DNA of 51,085 bases from Prochlorococcus sp. AG-409-L18 (GCA_003215535.1 QCKG01000013.1:1-51085); one strand, 5' to 3'; positions 10,362 through 19,373 are shown, counted from the stretch's first letter. Notes: generated by a model not told the origin, from the sequence alone. Program-made: numbers and translations.

Positions 10362-11474
10362 TTAATATCCCAATCCTTTAAACCAATTCTGCACTAATTC
10401 ATCTCCCCAACATCCTGTTTCTCCATGGAATCCATTGTGACCTCCATGAGATGTCAATAAAACCTCGATTGGTTGTGTCTTTTTATTATAAATACTTTCT
10501 TTTAAGTCCTTTGCTCCTTTGGCTGGAACCCATGGATCATCTTCCGCTTGAAGGAATAATGTTGGTGGTAAACAAATTGGATTGTTTAGGATATTTTGCA
10601 ATGGAGAGGCTTTTAAATAATAGTCATCAACATTTTTATAGCCCCATCGTGGAGCAGTTATAAAGCTGTCAAAGTCTCGGATCGTATTAGATGGGCCAAT
10701 CTTCTTTTGGGTGTCTTTTAAGTAACGCAATTCGTCAGGCTTTATTCCAAATGGATCAGAGAGAGTTTGACGAACAAGTCTCTGCAGGAGCCATTTTTGA
10801 TATAGCAGATTACGAGGCTTTTCGATTGATCGACTACATGCGGCTAGATCAAGGGGGCTGCTAGCGCATATCAGTCCATCCAAAAGGGGCTCATCATTTT
10901 TTGATGTAAGTCTTTTATCTAGACAAGCATTAAGAAGAATGGTGCCACCAAGCGAAATTCCTGCGCCTAGCAAGGGGAGTCGACTTTTAGATGTGAGGTG
11001 ATTCTTTGAAAGCTCTTCGCATAACTTTCGAGCTCTAATAACAACAGGGCCTAAGTCGGTGTTGCAATTTGCGGCATATGTCCCACTGACAAGATGTCGA
11101 CATGGATCAGATCCACGTAAGTTCACTCTTAAGACTGCAAAACCAGCAACAGTTAACGAATACGCCATTCTTCTAAGACCAGACCGTCTACTAGATCCCC
11201 CTAATCCATGTAGCATTAGAACAAGTCCTCTTATTCTTTCTAATCTCGAGGGTCTGTCCAAAAAAGCTAATAAATATCCTTCACAATCAGATGAATTAGG
11301 TAGTGACGGTACGGAAACTTTTATCGGCTCTCCAATGTCTTTAGGCAAATTATCTTTTCTGAAAGTATCTCTAAGAGTTTGTAAGTCTCCTCCCAACCAT
11401 GGTAAACGTTGTTGGAAGGGACTAACACCGAGCTTCTTAAGAAGCTCGGTGTTAGAGTTATCCTTTACTTCCAA
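10362..11474 (-). CDS. YheT-like alpha/beta hydrolase
   Basis: Alpha/beta-fold hydrolase of the YheT/EMB8 group, 370 residues. Family-type elements: the N-terminal PFQQRLPWLGGDLQTL, oxyanion region LMLHGLGGSSRR, nucleophile elbow GAGISLGG, an Asp-containing LQAEDDPWVP, and catalytic His in SHGGHNGF. The natural substrate is unknown. The start used is TTG at 11474, 17 nt inside the end of pntB; the conserved residues from PFQQ onward argue against a start much further in. The first codons run through a perfect 34-nt palindrome (11422-11455), so translation probably depends on pntB translation or on melting of that hairpin. Confidence 0.85.
   Translation of the reverse strand: MEVKDNSNTELLKKLGVSPFQQRLPWLGGDLQTLRDTFRKDNLPKDIGEPIKVSVPSLPNSSDCEGYLLAFLDRPSRLERIRGLVLMLHGLGGSSRRSGLRRMAYSLTVAGFAVLRVNLRGSDPCRHLVSGTYAANCNTDLGPVVIRARKLCEELSKNHLTSKSRLPLLGAGISLGGTILLNACLDKRLTSKNDEPLLDGLICASSPLDLAACSRSIEKPRNLLYQKWLLQRLVRQTLSDPFGIKPDELRYLKDTQKKIGPSNTIRDFDSFITAPRWGYKNVDDYYLKASPLQNILNNPICLPPTLFLQAEDDPWVPAKGAKDLKESIYNKKTQPIEVLLTSHGGHNGFHGETGCWGDELVQNWFKGLGY
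11422..11455. repeat. Perfect 34-nt palindrome at the pntB/hydrolase junction
   Basis: The left arm is CTAACACCGAGCTTCTT and the right arm is its exact reverse complement: 17 bp with no spacer. In the minus-strand transcript it begins two bases after the pntB stop codon and encodes NTELLKKLGV of the hydrolase. It lacks a U-run, so it is not a standard intrinsic terminator. An RNA stem that stabilises the pnt mRNA 3' end, or attenuates the hydrolase, is possible. Confidence 0.9.
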
Positions 11475-12894
11475 CTCCTAGCTCCTTTAGTTCAACTAAA
11501 AGATCACCAAGAACTTTTTTTGCATCTCCAAAAACCATAGAGGTATTTGGCAATTCAAAGAGGTCATTTTTTATCCCAGAGTAACCAGCGCTCATTCCTC
11601 TTTTTACAACAAATACTGTTCGAGCTTCTTGGACGTCTAGTACTGGCATCCCATAAAGGGGTGAGTTTGGATCACTTTTAGCTTGTGGATTAACTACATC
11701 ATTAGCACCAAGAACAAGAACAACATCAGTAGCTGGAAAATCTGGATTAATTATATCCATCTCTTTTAATTGTTCATAAGGCACATCAGCTTCTGCGAGG
11801 AGGACATTCATATGACCAGGCATTCGGCCGGCTACTGGATGAATGGCATAATTGACTTCGACTCCACTTGTTTCTAAAGCACGCGTTACTTCTCTCAAAG
11901 TATGTTGTGCTTGTGCAACGGCAAGCCCATATCCTGGGACAATTACTACTCTTTCAGCTGCTTCAAGAGTTAGAGCGCATTCTTCAACACTGCAGCTAGT
12001 GATATTTGTATATTCACCTGCATTGTTCTTAGAAGTTGAGTTAGATCCAAGAGCACCTCCGAATAAAACTGATATGAGGGATCTGTTCATGCCATTGCAC
12101 ATCACCTGAGTAAGGATTAATCCGGCTGCTCCTACCATTGCCCCTGCAACTATTAACAATTGACTTTGAACTACGAATCCTGCTGCAGCTGCTGCAACTC
12201 CTGAATAACTATTTAAAAGTGAAATTACTACAGGCATATCGGCACCACCTATTGGCAATGTCACCCCTATGCCAAGGAGCATTGAACTAGCTGTTAATAA
12301 GGTAAGTCCGTTGTTACTTCCTTGGATAAGATTAATAGCTGCAATTAGAGACAAAATTGCTAATAAAATATTGATAAAATGTCGAAACTTACTTTGCATC
12401 CAACTAGGAGTTGAAAGCCATCCTTGTAACTTCGCCATCGCGACGATAGACCCACTGAAAGTGATCGCTCCAACGAATACTGAAATTACAATTGAGATTT
12501 TTTCAACCCAAGCGCTACTTAAATCAACTTGACCATCGCCGACTTGGAACAGGGCAACCCCTATTGCTACCAACAAAGATGACATCCCTCCACACCCATT
12601 GAATAAAGCAACGGTCTCTGGCATGGCCGTCATAGGCACACGCTGAGCTGTAATCATTCCAAGGAAACCGCCAATGATTGTTCCAAGAATTATCCAGATC
12701 CATGCACTGGTTGAGATCCCATTGCTACCAATTGAATCCACTAAGACACCTATTACAGCAAGACCCATGGCAACTGCTGCTAGACGATTTGCTTCTCTTG
12801 CAGAACGTACTTTTGAAAGTCCTTTTATGCCTAAACCTAAAAGAAGTACAGCGATAAGATCAATCGCGTATTTAAAAATTTCTGTAGCAGTCAT
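11458..12894 (-). CDS. pntB: NAD(P) transhydrogenase subunit beta
   Basis: Membrane and NADP(H)-binding subunit of the proton-translocating transhydrogenase, which uses the proton gradient to drive hydride transfer from NADH to NADP+. The first ~260 residues form a bundle of hydrophobic helices with GCGGMSSLLVAIG and PIGGADMPVVISLLNSYSG; the last ~170 form the NADP(H) domain with VPGYGLAVAQAQ, HPVAGRMPGHMNVLLAEA and VVLVLGANDVVNP. Length 478 is normal. Its ATG shares one base with the stop of pntA2 (TGATG), a sign of translational coupling. Confidence 0.97.
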   Translation of the reverse strand: MTATEIFKYAIDLIAVLLLGLGIKGLSKVRSAREANRLAAVAMGLAVIGVLVDSIGSNGISTSAWIWIILGTIIGGFLGMITAQRVPMTAMPETVALFNGCGGMSSLLVAIGVALFQVGDGQVDLSSAWVEKISIVISVFVGAITFSGSIVAMAKLQGWLSTPSWMQSKFRHFINILLAILSLIAAINLIQGSNNGLTLLTASSMLLGIGVTLPIGGADMPVVISLLNSYSGVAAAAAGFVVQSQLLIVAGAMVGAAGLILTQVMCNGMNRSLISVLFGGALGSNSTSKNNAGEYTNITSCSVEECALTLEAAERVVIVPGYGLAVAQAQHTLREVTRALETSGVEVNYAIHPVAGRMPGHMNVLLAEADVPYEQLKEMDIINPDFPATDVVLVLGANDVVNPQAKSDPNSPLYGMPVLDVQEARTVFVVKRGMSAGYSGIKNDLFELPNTSMVFGDAKKVLGDLLVELKELGVGSKG

Positions 12895-13199
12895 CAGCGT
12901 TTCCCCTTGGCTTTAGGCGCTTTTCTGCTAAACATCGCAAGCATTCGATCAGTAACTAAGAAGCCACCTATTACATTAAAAAGGGCAAAGCTTAGTGATA
13001 CTGACCCCATTAAAAGTAGAGGGATGTTGTCTCCAGCCTTGATAATTAGTGTTAGAGCAGCAAGCATAGTTATGCCCGAAATGGCATTTGCTCCACTCAT
13101 TAAGGGGGTATGCAAAGTTGGCGGTACTTTGCCAATAAGCTCTAACCCCAGAAGACTTCCTAAAAGGAGTATCCATAGAGCCTCAGTTGAAAATGACAT
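12894..13199 (-). CDS. pntA2: NAD(P) transhydrogenase subunit alpha, part 2 (membrane)
   Basis: Small membrane part of a split alpha subunit, 101 residues, with about three hydrophobic helices and the typical segment HTPLMSGANAISGI. In enterobacteria this region is fused to the C-terminus of PntA; a separate gene is usual in cyanobacteria. It sits between pntA1 and pntB with one-base TGATG overlaps on both sides. Confidence 0.95.
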   Translation of the reverse strand: MSFSTEALWILLLGSLLGLELIGKVPPTLHTPLMSGANAISGITMLAALTLIIKAGDNIPLLLMGSVSLSFALFNVIGGFLVTDRMLAMFSRKAPKAKGKR

Positions 13200-14362
13200 C
13201 AGTTCACATCTCCTGTGTTATTTAAGTCTTCTGAAAGGATCTCTCCGTTCTGACTTATTAGGCAGCCTGCAATTAACTCATCATCAGTGTTGAGTTCTAG
13301 TTGATCATTTTTAATGAAAGGCTCAATAAGGGCAACCAAGTTTTTTGAATACAAAGCACTGGCATGATTTGGGACAGTGCAAGGGAGGTCTGAGGCTCCA
13401 ATTAATTGCACACCTTTTCTATTAACGGTTTTCCCTGGTTGGGTTTCAGCACAATTACCACCTTGGGCCACAGCAAGATCCACTACTACAGATCCAGGAC
13501 GCATCCCATCAAGCATCCATTCGCTGATAAGACGAGGCGCTTTTTTCCCAGGCACTTGAGCTGTACATATGGCTACATCAGCTTCTGATAATTGTTCGGC
13601 AAGTTGGTTACGCTGAGCAGCTAGAAAAGCTTCAGAAGCTTGTTTTGCGTAACCACCTTGTTCGGCTGGCTTGTCTTCAATTTCAGGAGGATCTATAAAC
13701 CGAGCTCCTAGAGATTCAACTTGCTCTTTAACTGCTGGGCGAATATCACTTACATAAACGACAGCCCCAAGTCGCTTGGCAGTAGCAACCGCTTGCAGTC
13801 CTGCCACACCAGCACCTAATACAACAACACGAGCAGGCTGAACGGTTCCTGCGGCAGTCATCAACATTGGAAAATAACGGTCAAGGGCTGCAGCGGCTAC
13901 AAGCACTGCTTTATACCCAGCAATATTTGCTTGAGATGAAAGGGCATCAGCTGATTGAGCCCTGCTAATGCGAGGGAGAAGTTCGAGAGCGATTGAGGAA
14001 AGTTTCCTGGAATGGATAGAACTTGCCAGAGCTTTATTTCTATAAGGGCTTAATAAGCCCATTAAAACTGCTCCAGATTTGAGCCTTGATAGGGATTCTG
14101 GGGGTGGTGCTTGGACGCAAATCAGTAAGTCGGCTTTGTTCCAGGAAGTTACATCCCCTTGCTCCACTATTTCAGCGCCAGCAGATCTATAAGCTTCGTT
14201 TGAAAAACCAGCTCTAATGCCAGCATTTTGCTCGATTGAGATATCACACCCTAAAGAAACAAACTTCTTAATTGTTTCAGGTGTTGCAGCTACTCGAGTT
14301 TCACCCGTTGCAGACTCCAACGGGATTAATAATTTGATCAAAATAAGAACCCTTTCCACCAT
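13199..14362 (-). CDS. pntA1: NAD(P) transhydrogenase subunit alpha, part 1 (NAD-binding)
   Basis: Soluble NAD(H)-binding part of the transhydrogenase, related to alanine dehydrogenase. Landmarks: PLESATGETRVAATPETI near the start, SSQANIAGYKAVL, the Rossmann loop LGAGVAGLQAVATAKRLGA, and AQVPGKKAPRLI. Length 387 fits the split form. The ATG at 14360-14362 is used; a TTG a few codons in (before IKLLIPLE) would give a start closer to the conserved N-terminus and may be the true one. First gene of the pntA1-pntA2-pntB operon. Confidence 0.95.
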   Translation of the reverse strand: MVERVLILIKLLIPLESATGETRVAATPETIKKFVSLGCDISIEQNAGIRAGFSNEAYRSAGAEIVEQGDVTSWNKADLLICVQAPPPESLSRLKSGAVLMGLLSPYRNKALASSIHSRKLSSIALELLPRISRAQSADALSSQANIAGYKAVLVAAAALDRYFPMLMTAAGTVQPARVVVLGAGVAGLQAVATAKRLGAVVYVSDIRPAVKEQVESLGARFIDPPEIEDKPAEQGGYAKQASEAFLAAQRNQLAEQLSEADVAICTAQVPGKKAPRLISEWMLDGMRPGSVVVDLAVAQGGNCAETQPGKTVNRKGVQLIGASDLPCTVPNHASALYSKNLVALIEPFIKNDQLELNTDDELIAGCLISQNGEILSEDLNNTGDVN

Positions 14363-14470
14363 GGGAAGATTACGGGGTCAGGCTGCCTAAAAAGGAGCTT
14401 TTCCATATAAAGACTTCCCAAATTTTCTGTTTTAGCTAATAACAGTAAGAATCTCTAAATTAATTAATCC

Positions 14471-15049
14471 ATGGGTTTAACAGCGATTGAATGCCCTGAT
14501 GGAGTTTGTCATAGCCATCATGGTGGCCATGCAGTGGAACGGAAAACAATGCAGGAGAACTTGCAGAGCCACGGGCGTGAATGGTGTGAAAGGCTCGCTG
14601 AGAGGATTTATGAAATGTCAGTAGATACATACTCTCAAAATGTGATGCCTAGTCTTCATGCGTCTGGATGGCAGAGACGTCATTTGGACTGGGAATTTAA
14701 GTTCTCCAACAAGAGCTCTGAACCCGATGAAGCTTTAGTAGAAGGAATTATCAATGCAACAGAGAGTTTCCTTCGCAGTAGCGAGGTTCATCGTTTGTTT
14801 ATTCAAGAATTGGTACAGGGAACTTTTGCTGAAGCCAAAGATGACAAGCTTCGTTCTACTGCTGTAAGAAAACTCATTGAAAATGAATTAATGACTTCAC
14901 TAGAAGGACGTAAAGAAGAGATTCTTCAGCGATTATCAGCTGAGCTTCTAGACGAAGCGCACGGTGATGGGGAACTAGCTCAAGCTGCGGCGAGTGAGGG
15001 CCTTCACGAAGTAGAGAGACTATTGGTCAATCACACAGAGGCAATCTGA
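14471..15049 (+). CDS. Conserved protein of unknown function (192 aa)
   Basis: I do not recognise a named family. The protein begins with a Cys/His-rich patch (ECPDGVCHSHHGGH, residues 8-21) that could bind a metal. The rest is acidic, soluble and mostly helical, with no signal peptide or membrane segment. ATG start. It is divergent from pntA1 across a gap of about 110 nt and stands alone on the plus strand before a 250-nt gap. The long, clean reading frame and codon use like its neighbours support a real gene. Confidence 0.8.
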   Translation: MGLTAIECPDGVCHSHHGGHAVERKTMQENLQSHGREWCERLAERIYEMSVDTYSQNVMPSLHASGWQRRHLDWEFKFSNKSSEPDEALVEGIINATESFLRSSEVHRLFIQELVQGTFAEAKDDKLRSTAVRKLIENELMTSLEGRKEEILQRLSAELLDEAHGDGELAQAAASEGLHEVERLLVNHTEAI

Positions 15050-15150
15050 TCGGATTCACCCCTTTACTCTCTTTATTTCTCTATTAAGTGTTCCTTTTTG
15101 GGCATGGCTAGGGACTATCTAAATTGATTTTTTGATTGAGGGTCATTTGG

Positions 15151-15188
15151 CAAACAGCAGAAGCTTTGAATAAATCTTCTGCTGTTTG
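15151..15188. repeat. 13-bp perfect inverted repeat between two genes
   Basis: CAAACAGCAGAAG at 15151-15163 is followed, after a 12-nt loop, by its exact reverse complement at 15176-15188. It lies about 100 nt after the 192-aa gene and before the helicase. No T-run follows on the plus strand; on the minus strand an A/T-rich stretch follows at some distance. It may be a transcript-end hairpin or part of a small RNA. Confidence 0.75.
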
Positions 15189-15407
15189 GGTCAGGATTAC
15201 GTATTTGTTCTTATTTTTACTAAAAGCAAGACCAAATTGCTTTTACCTTAATGTGCAATCTTAGAAGATTGTCGTTAGAACAGATTTAATTGATTAATAG
15301 ATTCCATTTCAAAACAAGCTTTCTCTTTTCAAGAGACTTTATCTCTTCCAATTATTCAACCCCGTATTTGGCAGCAACAGCTAATACATCTCCTCCGCCG
15401 AAGATTA

Positions 15408-16751
15408 TTGATTGATGCAGGGTATGGAAGAGACGTACTTGTTCACGCTGGTCCTGGAGCTGGGAAGACCTTGGGAGCTCTTCTAGGGTTTCAAACAATG
15501 AATAAAGAAAGGAGGCTTACTTCTTTCATTGTTTTTTGTCATCGCAATTCAATACTTGATCAATGGAGAAAATCTGCTCAATTATTGGGATTAACAGTTG
15601 AAGATTTAGAAAATTGGCCAGAAAATAAGCCTCTGCCACAAAATGTAGATGGATTGATACTTACTTATCAGGGGTCTTCAAAGAGAGCAAAGGAGTTAAG
15701 TTACTTGATTGGAGATTGGGCCTCTAAGGGCTTGTTATCTATAGCTGATGAGGCTCATCATCTTGGTGTTGATCCTGATGAACCCCAAGGAGCAGTTTGG
15801 GGAAGAACTTTTCTTGAATTAACGGATTTAAGTAAGTTGAGATTAGGCCTAACCGGCACACCTTTTAGAGCAGATAATCTTGCGTTTTGCTCTGCTCGAA
15901 AGGTTCTTGTGCAAGAAGAAGGGAAGTTAGTAGAGAAAATCACTCCTGATTTATGTATAGAGCCTCGTGAGCTCATCTCTGCAGGTGATGTCCGACCATT
16001 GGAATTCCATTTTCAGGACGGTTGGGTTGAACATGCTCGTAAAGGTCAAGCTGATAGAGATGTTTCTTCTCTTTCTGCTGAATGGCGAGAGAGCTGGCGC
16101 GCGCGAAACCTTCGACAAGCGATAAGTCTTTCAGGCTCGAGCAGTATTGCTCTTCAGTTGCTTGTTAGAGCAAGAAAAAAACTTGAGAAGATCCGTCTCG
16201 AACATGAAAACGCAGCTGGTCTTGTGATTTCTAGGGATATTCAGCATGCCAAGGGCATTGCGAATCTCTTAAAAGAAGATGGAGATAGTGTTGAATTGGT
16301 TCACTCAAAGGATGTAGGTGCTAGTGAGAGGCTGGCTAGATTTCAAACCAGCAAAGCAAATTGGTTGGTGAGTGTTGATATGTGCTCTGAGGGGTTTGAT
16401 GCCCCAAGACTTCGGGCTGTTGCATATCTGACGAATGTCGTAACTAAGAGCAGATTTATTCAGGGAATTACTAGGGCTGTGCGAATGTCATCTGCCAGAG
16501 CAAGGTTGGAGCCTGTTCCTAGGTACCCCTCATATGTTTTTGCACCTGCGGACCCACTCTTAATGGAATATGCACGTAGTTGGTCGATTTCAAAACCATA
16601 TCTAATAAAAGGGAATCATTCAGTTACTTCAATTGGAAGTGGCACATGGATATCTAGCCAACCTGTTTTGCCTTTAGAGGCAGTTAATGACAAAGCGGGT
16701 AAAATTATCAGGATGAGACCTATCGAATTACCAAATTTCTTGAAGGGATAA
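15408..16751 (+). CDS. DEAD/DEAH-type superfamily II helicase
   Basis: Nucleic-acid-dependent ATPase of superfamily II (type III restriction/DEAD-like). Motif I is HAGPGAGKT, motif II is DEAH (SIADEAHHLG), motif III-like is LGLTGTPFRAD, and helicase-C motifs are seen in VSVDMCSEGFDAPRL and FIQGITRAVR. The first standard start is TTG at 15408, only 13 codons before the P-loop. The open frame extends upstream to 15294 and encodes a typical front end (PRIWQQQLIHLLRRLL), so the natural N-terminus is very likely upstream, using a rare start such as ATT. It has no restriction or methylase neighbour, so a repair or RNA role is as likely as defence. Confidence 0.85.
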   Translation: MIDAGYGRDVLVHAGPGAGKTLGALLGFQTMNKERRLTSFIVFCHRNSILDQWRKSAQLLGLTVEDLENWPENKPLPQNVDGLILTYQGSSKRAKELSYLIGDWASKGLLSIADEAHHLGVDPDEPQGAVWGRTFLELTDLSKLRLGLTGTPFRADNLAFCSARKVLVQEEGKLVEKITPDLCIEPRELISAGDVRPLEFHFQDGWVEHARKGQADRDVSSLSAEWRESWRARNLRQAISLSGSSSIALQLLVRARKKLEKIRLEHENAAGLVISRDIQHAKGIANLLKEDGDSVELVHSKDVGASERLARFQTSKANWLVSVDMCSEGFDAPRLRAVAYLTNVVTKSRFIQGITRAVRMSSARARLEPVPRYPSYVFAPADPLLMEYARSWSISKPYLIKGNHSVTSIGSGTWISSQPVLPLEAVNDKAGKIIRMRPIELPNFLKG

Positions 16752-16842
16752 ATCTTTTTGTATAGAAGAATTCCGATTTGTGCGACTTTTGACACTGATT
16801 AGCACCATCAACATGTAATTGTGGTGCCATCGGGGATCAATC

Positions 16843-17076
16843 ATGAACTTATCTCTTAAAAGACGCGTTAGCGTTTGTAGCTGTTGGGCATCAACCCGAA
16901 TCGCAATGCTAGACAGCAAAGAGCGCTTTGAAGACAGTTATGCCATTACCCAGGAATTCCGTGAATGGATCACTTCCGTGGGGAACCATCCTGAATATTT
17001 AGAAGCTTCAGTCTTGAAATTTCCACAAGACATCTCTGAAGAAACAAGTGAAAGCGACGAGAAGCTTGAAATTTAA
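16843..17076 (+). CDS. Small conserved-looking protein (77 aa)
   Basis: Unrecognised. The ATG at 16843 gives 77 residues; another in-frame ATG at 16906 would give 56 and removes a Cys/Arg-rich front that looks less protein-like. The core (FEDSYAITQEFREWI, then NHPEYLEASVLKFPQDI) is acidic and soluble and ends in a Glu-rich tail. A hairpin follows the stop. Confidence 0.55.
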   Translation: MNLSLKRRVSVCSCWASTRIAMLDSKERFEDSYAITQEFREWITSVGNHPEYLEASVLKFPQDISEETSESDEKLEI

Positions 17077-17079
17077 AGG

Positions 17080-17114
17080 AAATATAAAATTATTTGCCCA
17101 AATCCTTTATATTT
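17080..17114 (+). terminator. Possible terminator hairpin after the 77-aa gene
   Basis: AAATATAAA at 17080-17088 pairs with TTTATATTT at 17106-17114, with GG/CC outside it. The stem is AT-rich with no clear U-run, so it is weak. Confidence 0.35.
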
Positions 17115-17207
17115 TCCTCGCTATTAGCTAATTGTTGTTTTCAGACATTGAGGTTTTGACTAATTAGCGTCAGTTAATCTTTCTTTGAGTTTACATCCAC
17201 TGAAAAT

Positions 17208-18596
17208 ATGGCTTCCAGGGCCCCGATAAGCCCTATGCCAATTCAAAACCTTGTGATTGTTGGCTCTGGTCCTGCTGGTTACACAGCTGCTATATATGCT
17301 GCACGTGCAAATTTGAGGCCTCTTCTAATTACGGGGTTTCAGGCAGGCGGAATACCCGGTGGTCAGTTAATGACTACTACATTTGTAGAAAATTTCCCTG
17401 GATTCCCTAACGGAGTCATCGGTCCTGAATTAATGGACCTTATTAAGGCTCAAGCACTTCGCTGGGGGACAGGGCTTGTTGAAGCAGATGCAGAAAATAT
17501 CGACTTGAGTAAAAGGCCTTTTCTAATAGAGGCTGAAGGAAAGCCTATTCACACTCACTCCTTAATTATTGCTACCGGAGCAAGTGCTATTCGACTTGGC
17601 TTGCCTCAAGAGAAAATATTTTGGAGTAGAGGAATAAGTGCATGTGCAATTTGTGACGGTGCTACTCCGCAATTTCGAAAAGAGGAGTTAGGTGTAGTTG
17701 GAGGAGGCGATTCAGCTTGCGAAGAAGCTGTTTATTTAACTAAGTTTGGTAGTCATGTTCATCTTTTAGTTCGTTCTGCTCAACTTCGAGCGAGTGCGGC
17801 AATGGTAGATAGGGTTTTAGCTAATCCAATGATCACAATTCATTGGGATTCAGAAGTTGTTGATGTTGAAGGCGGTGATTGGATGACTCGCATACAAGTC
17901 AAAAAAAGAAAAAGTGGGAAGACATACCTTCTTCCATTAAGGGGACTTTTCTATGCAATAGGTCATAAACCCAATAGTGAACTTGTTTTAGGCCAAGTAA
18001 AAACAAACTCCAAGGGATACATCCTTACTGAACCTGGTAGACCTGAGACTTCTGTTGAAGGAGTTTTTGCTGCAGGTGACATATCTGATTCAGAATGGCG
18101 ACAAGGAATCACTGCTGCAGGAAGTGGCTGTAAGGCCGCTTTAGCGGCTGAGCGATGGCTTTCAAAAAATGGTCTTGCTGATTTTGTAGAGAGAGATGTT
18201 ATTGAACCAAGTGAAGTTAAGACGTCTACTCCAACAGAAATAACGACAGAATCTAATTACGAGCCAGATGCACTTTGGCAAAAAGGTAGTTATGCCTTAC
18301 GGAAGCTTTATCATGATAGTAATAGACCACTATTAGTTGTTTATACATCATCAGCTTGTGGCCCATGTTATGTATTGAAACCTCAGTTAAGAAGAGTTCT
18401 TGAAGAGTTAGAAGGTAAGGCTCAAGGTGTTGAGATTGATATAGAAATAGATCAAGATATTGCCCTGCAGGCAGGAGTAGGTGGTACTCCTACAGTTCAG
18501 CTTTTTAAAGAAAAAGAGTTAATTAAAGAGTGGACAGGTGTCAAACAAAGAAGTGAATTCAAAAAACAGATCCTTGCATCATTAAAGACGGTTTAA
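17208..18596 (+). CDS. NADPH-thioredoxin reductase with fused thioredoxin domain (NTRC-type)
   Basis: Two-domain redox enzyme. Residues ~10-325 form an NADPH-dependent thioredoxin reductase: FAD-binding [15 protein letters not shown], redox-active CAIC (C146/C149), NADPH-binding [13 protein letters not shown], and the second FAD motif GVFAAGDI. After a variable linker, residues ~360-462 form a thioredoxin domain with CGPC at C384/C387. Cyanobacterial and plastid NTRC supply electrons to 2-Cys peroxiredoxins and help regulate chlorophyll synthesis and the Calvin cycle. ATG start; [10 protein letters not shown] at residue 11 could be an alternative start. It is convergent with infA, 13 nt apart. 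Confidence 0.96.
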   Translation: MASRAPISPMPIQNLVIVGSGPAGYTAAIYAARANLRPLLITGFQAGGIPGGQLMTTTFVENFPGFPNGVIGPELMDLIKAQALRWGTGLVEADAENIDLSKRPFLIEAEGKPIHTHSLIIATGASAIRLGLPQEKIFWSRGISACAICDGATPQFRKEELGVVGGGDSACEEAVYLTKFGSHVHLLVRSAQLRASAAMVDRVLANPMITIHWDSEVVDVEGGDWMTRIQVKKRKSGKTYLLPLRGLFYAIGHKPNSELVLGQVKTNSKGYILTEPGRPETSVEGVFAAGDISDSEWRQGITAAGSGCKAALAAERWLSKNGLADFVERDVIEPSEVKTSTPTEITTESNYEPDALWQKGSYALRKLYHDSNRPLLVVYTSSACGPCYVLKPQLRRVLEELEGKAQGVEIDIEIDQDIALQAGVGGTPTVQLFKEKELIKEWTGVKQRSEFKKQILASLKTV

Positions 18597-18609
18597 GTTG
18601 AATGAAGAT

Positions 18610-18879
18610 TTATCTTCTTCTAGGACCACCTGGGCGATTCCCTCCTGGCCTGCCACCTGGTGCTCCAGCATTCCTTTCTCTATAGGTAATTCTTCCTCTA
18701 GTGAGATCATAAGGGCTTATCTCAACAAGAACCTTGTCTCCTGCTAGTAATTTGATCCTAAACTTGGTCAGTTTCCCTGCTGCCCTGCAAAGACATTGAT
18801 GTCCTGCAGGTTGCTCGAGTGTAACCAAATAGAAGCCATTGCCCTGTTCCTTCTCAATCACACCCGAAGTTTCAATCAT
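18610..18879 (-). CDS. infA: Translation initiation factor IF-1
   Basis: S1/OB-fold factor that occupies the ribosomal A site during initiation. The core (MIETSGVIEKEQGNGFYLV ... DKVLVEISPYDLTRGRITYR) is typical. The C-terminus carries an extra ~15-residue Gly/Pro/Arg-rich tail (GGRPGGNRPGGPRRR), making 89 residues against the usual 71-73. The core also differs from common IF-1 at several positions (for example HQCLCRAAGKLTKFRI), so this may be a second, cyanobacterial IF-1 form. Confidence 0.9.
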   Translation of the reverse strand: MIETSGVIEKEQGNGFYLVTLEQPAGHQCLCRAAGKLTKFRIKLLAGDKVLVEISPYDLTRGRITYRERNAGAPGGRPGGNRPGGPRRR

Positions 18880-19009
18880 GGCTTTTGTACCAACAATGGT
18901 TGAATAATATTTTAGGTGTTTATCTTCTTAGTATAAAACCAACCAATAATTTCATTGTTCAATGTTTTGCTCTCTTAAGAGCTGAATATTTCCTCATTTA
19001 ATTTCAAGG

Positions 19010-19189
19010 TTGTTTCTTTCCCTGCTTGAAGAAAACAAAAAACTTTTAAAGTTCGTCATTAAAAGGCTAGATGCCTTGAATCCAGACTCTTACGCTTTCT
19101 GCCCCAAGACTTACGAGGAATTGAATTGCTTCAGTTCAAGCTTTCTTGAAGCTCCCTCACTGTTTGCCATTGTCCATAGTAGTAATTAG
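19010..19189 (+). CDS. Possible 59-aa protein, convergent with the next gene
   Basis: A TTG-start frame encodes a helical, charged N-terminal half (LSLLEENKKLLKFVIKRLDA) followed by LNPDSYAFCPKTYEELN, which reads like real protein. The last ~20 codons lie antisense to the 3' end of the minus-strand gene at 19131-19373. There is no ATG and no clear ribosome binding site. Unrecognised; it could be a genuine small gene or chance. Confidence 0.35.
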   Translation: MFLSLLEENKKLLKFVIKRLDALNPDSYAFCPKTYEELNCFSSSFLEAPSLFAIVHSSN

Positions 19190-19373
19190 CTCGAGACCTT
19201 CTTTCAGGATCTTCTAATCCGTCAAATGCATCGAAACCGATGTTTTTCCAGAGCTCATGTCCACAAGCCTTGTTTAGTTCAGAAGCAGCTTCATTACATA
19301 AGTTGTCGAGCCTTCTGTTTAGATTTTTTATTTGAACGATGGACATTGCAATTAAGCAAAGGAATACTCGCAT
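19131..19373 (-). CDS. Small conserved-looking protein (80 aa)
   Basis: Unrecognised. The ATG at 19371-19373 is preferred; a TTG at 19400 would add nine residues. The N-terminus is hydrophobic (RVFLCLIAMSIVQI) and could be a signal or a single membrane anchor. The remainder is soluble with two Cys, and ends RSRANYYYGQWQTVRELQESLN. It lies 20 nt beyond the end of ycf39 on the same strand, close enough for cotranscription. Confidence 0.6.
   Translation of the reverse strand: MRVFLCLIAMSIVQIKNLNRRLDNLCNEAASELNKACGHELWKNIGFDAFDGLEDPERRSRANYYYGQWQTVRELQESLN

Noticed and set aside
15408-16751. Helicase as part of a restriction or phage-defence system
   Set aside because: No methylase, nuclease, specificity subunit or other defence gene is adjacent; neighbours are ordinary core genes.
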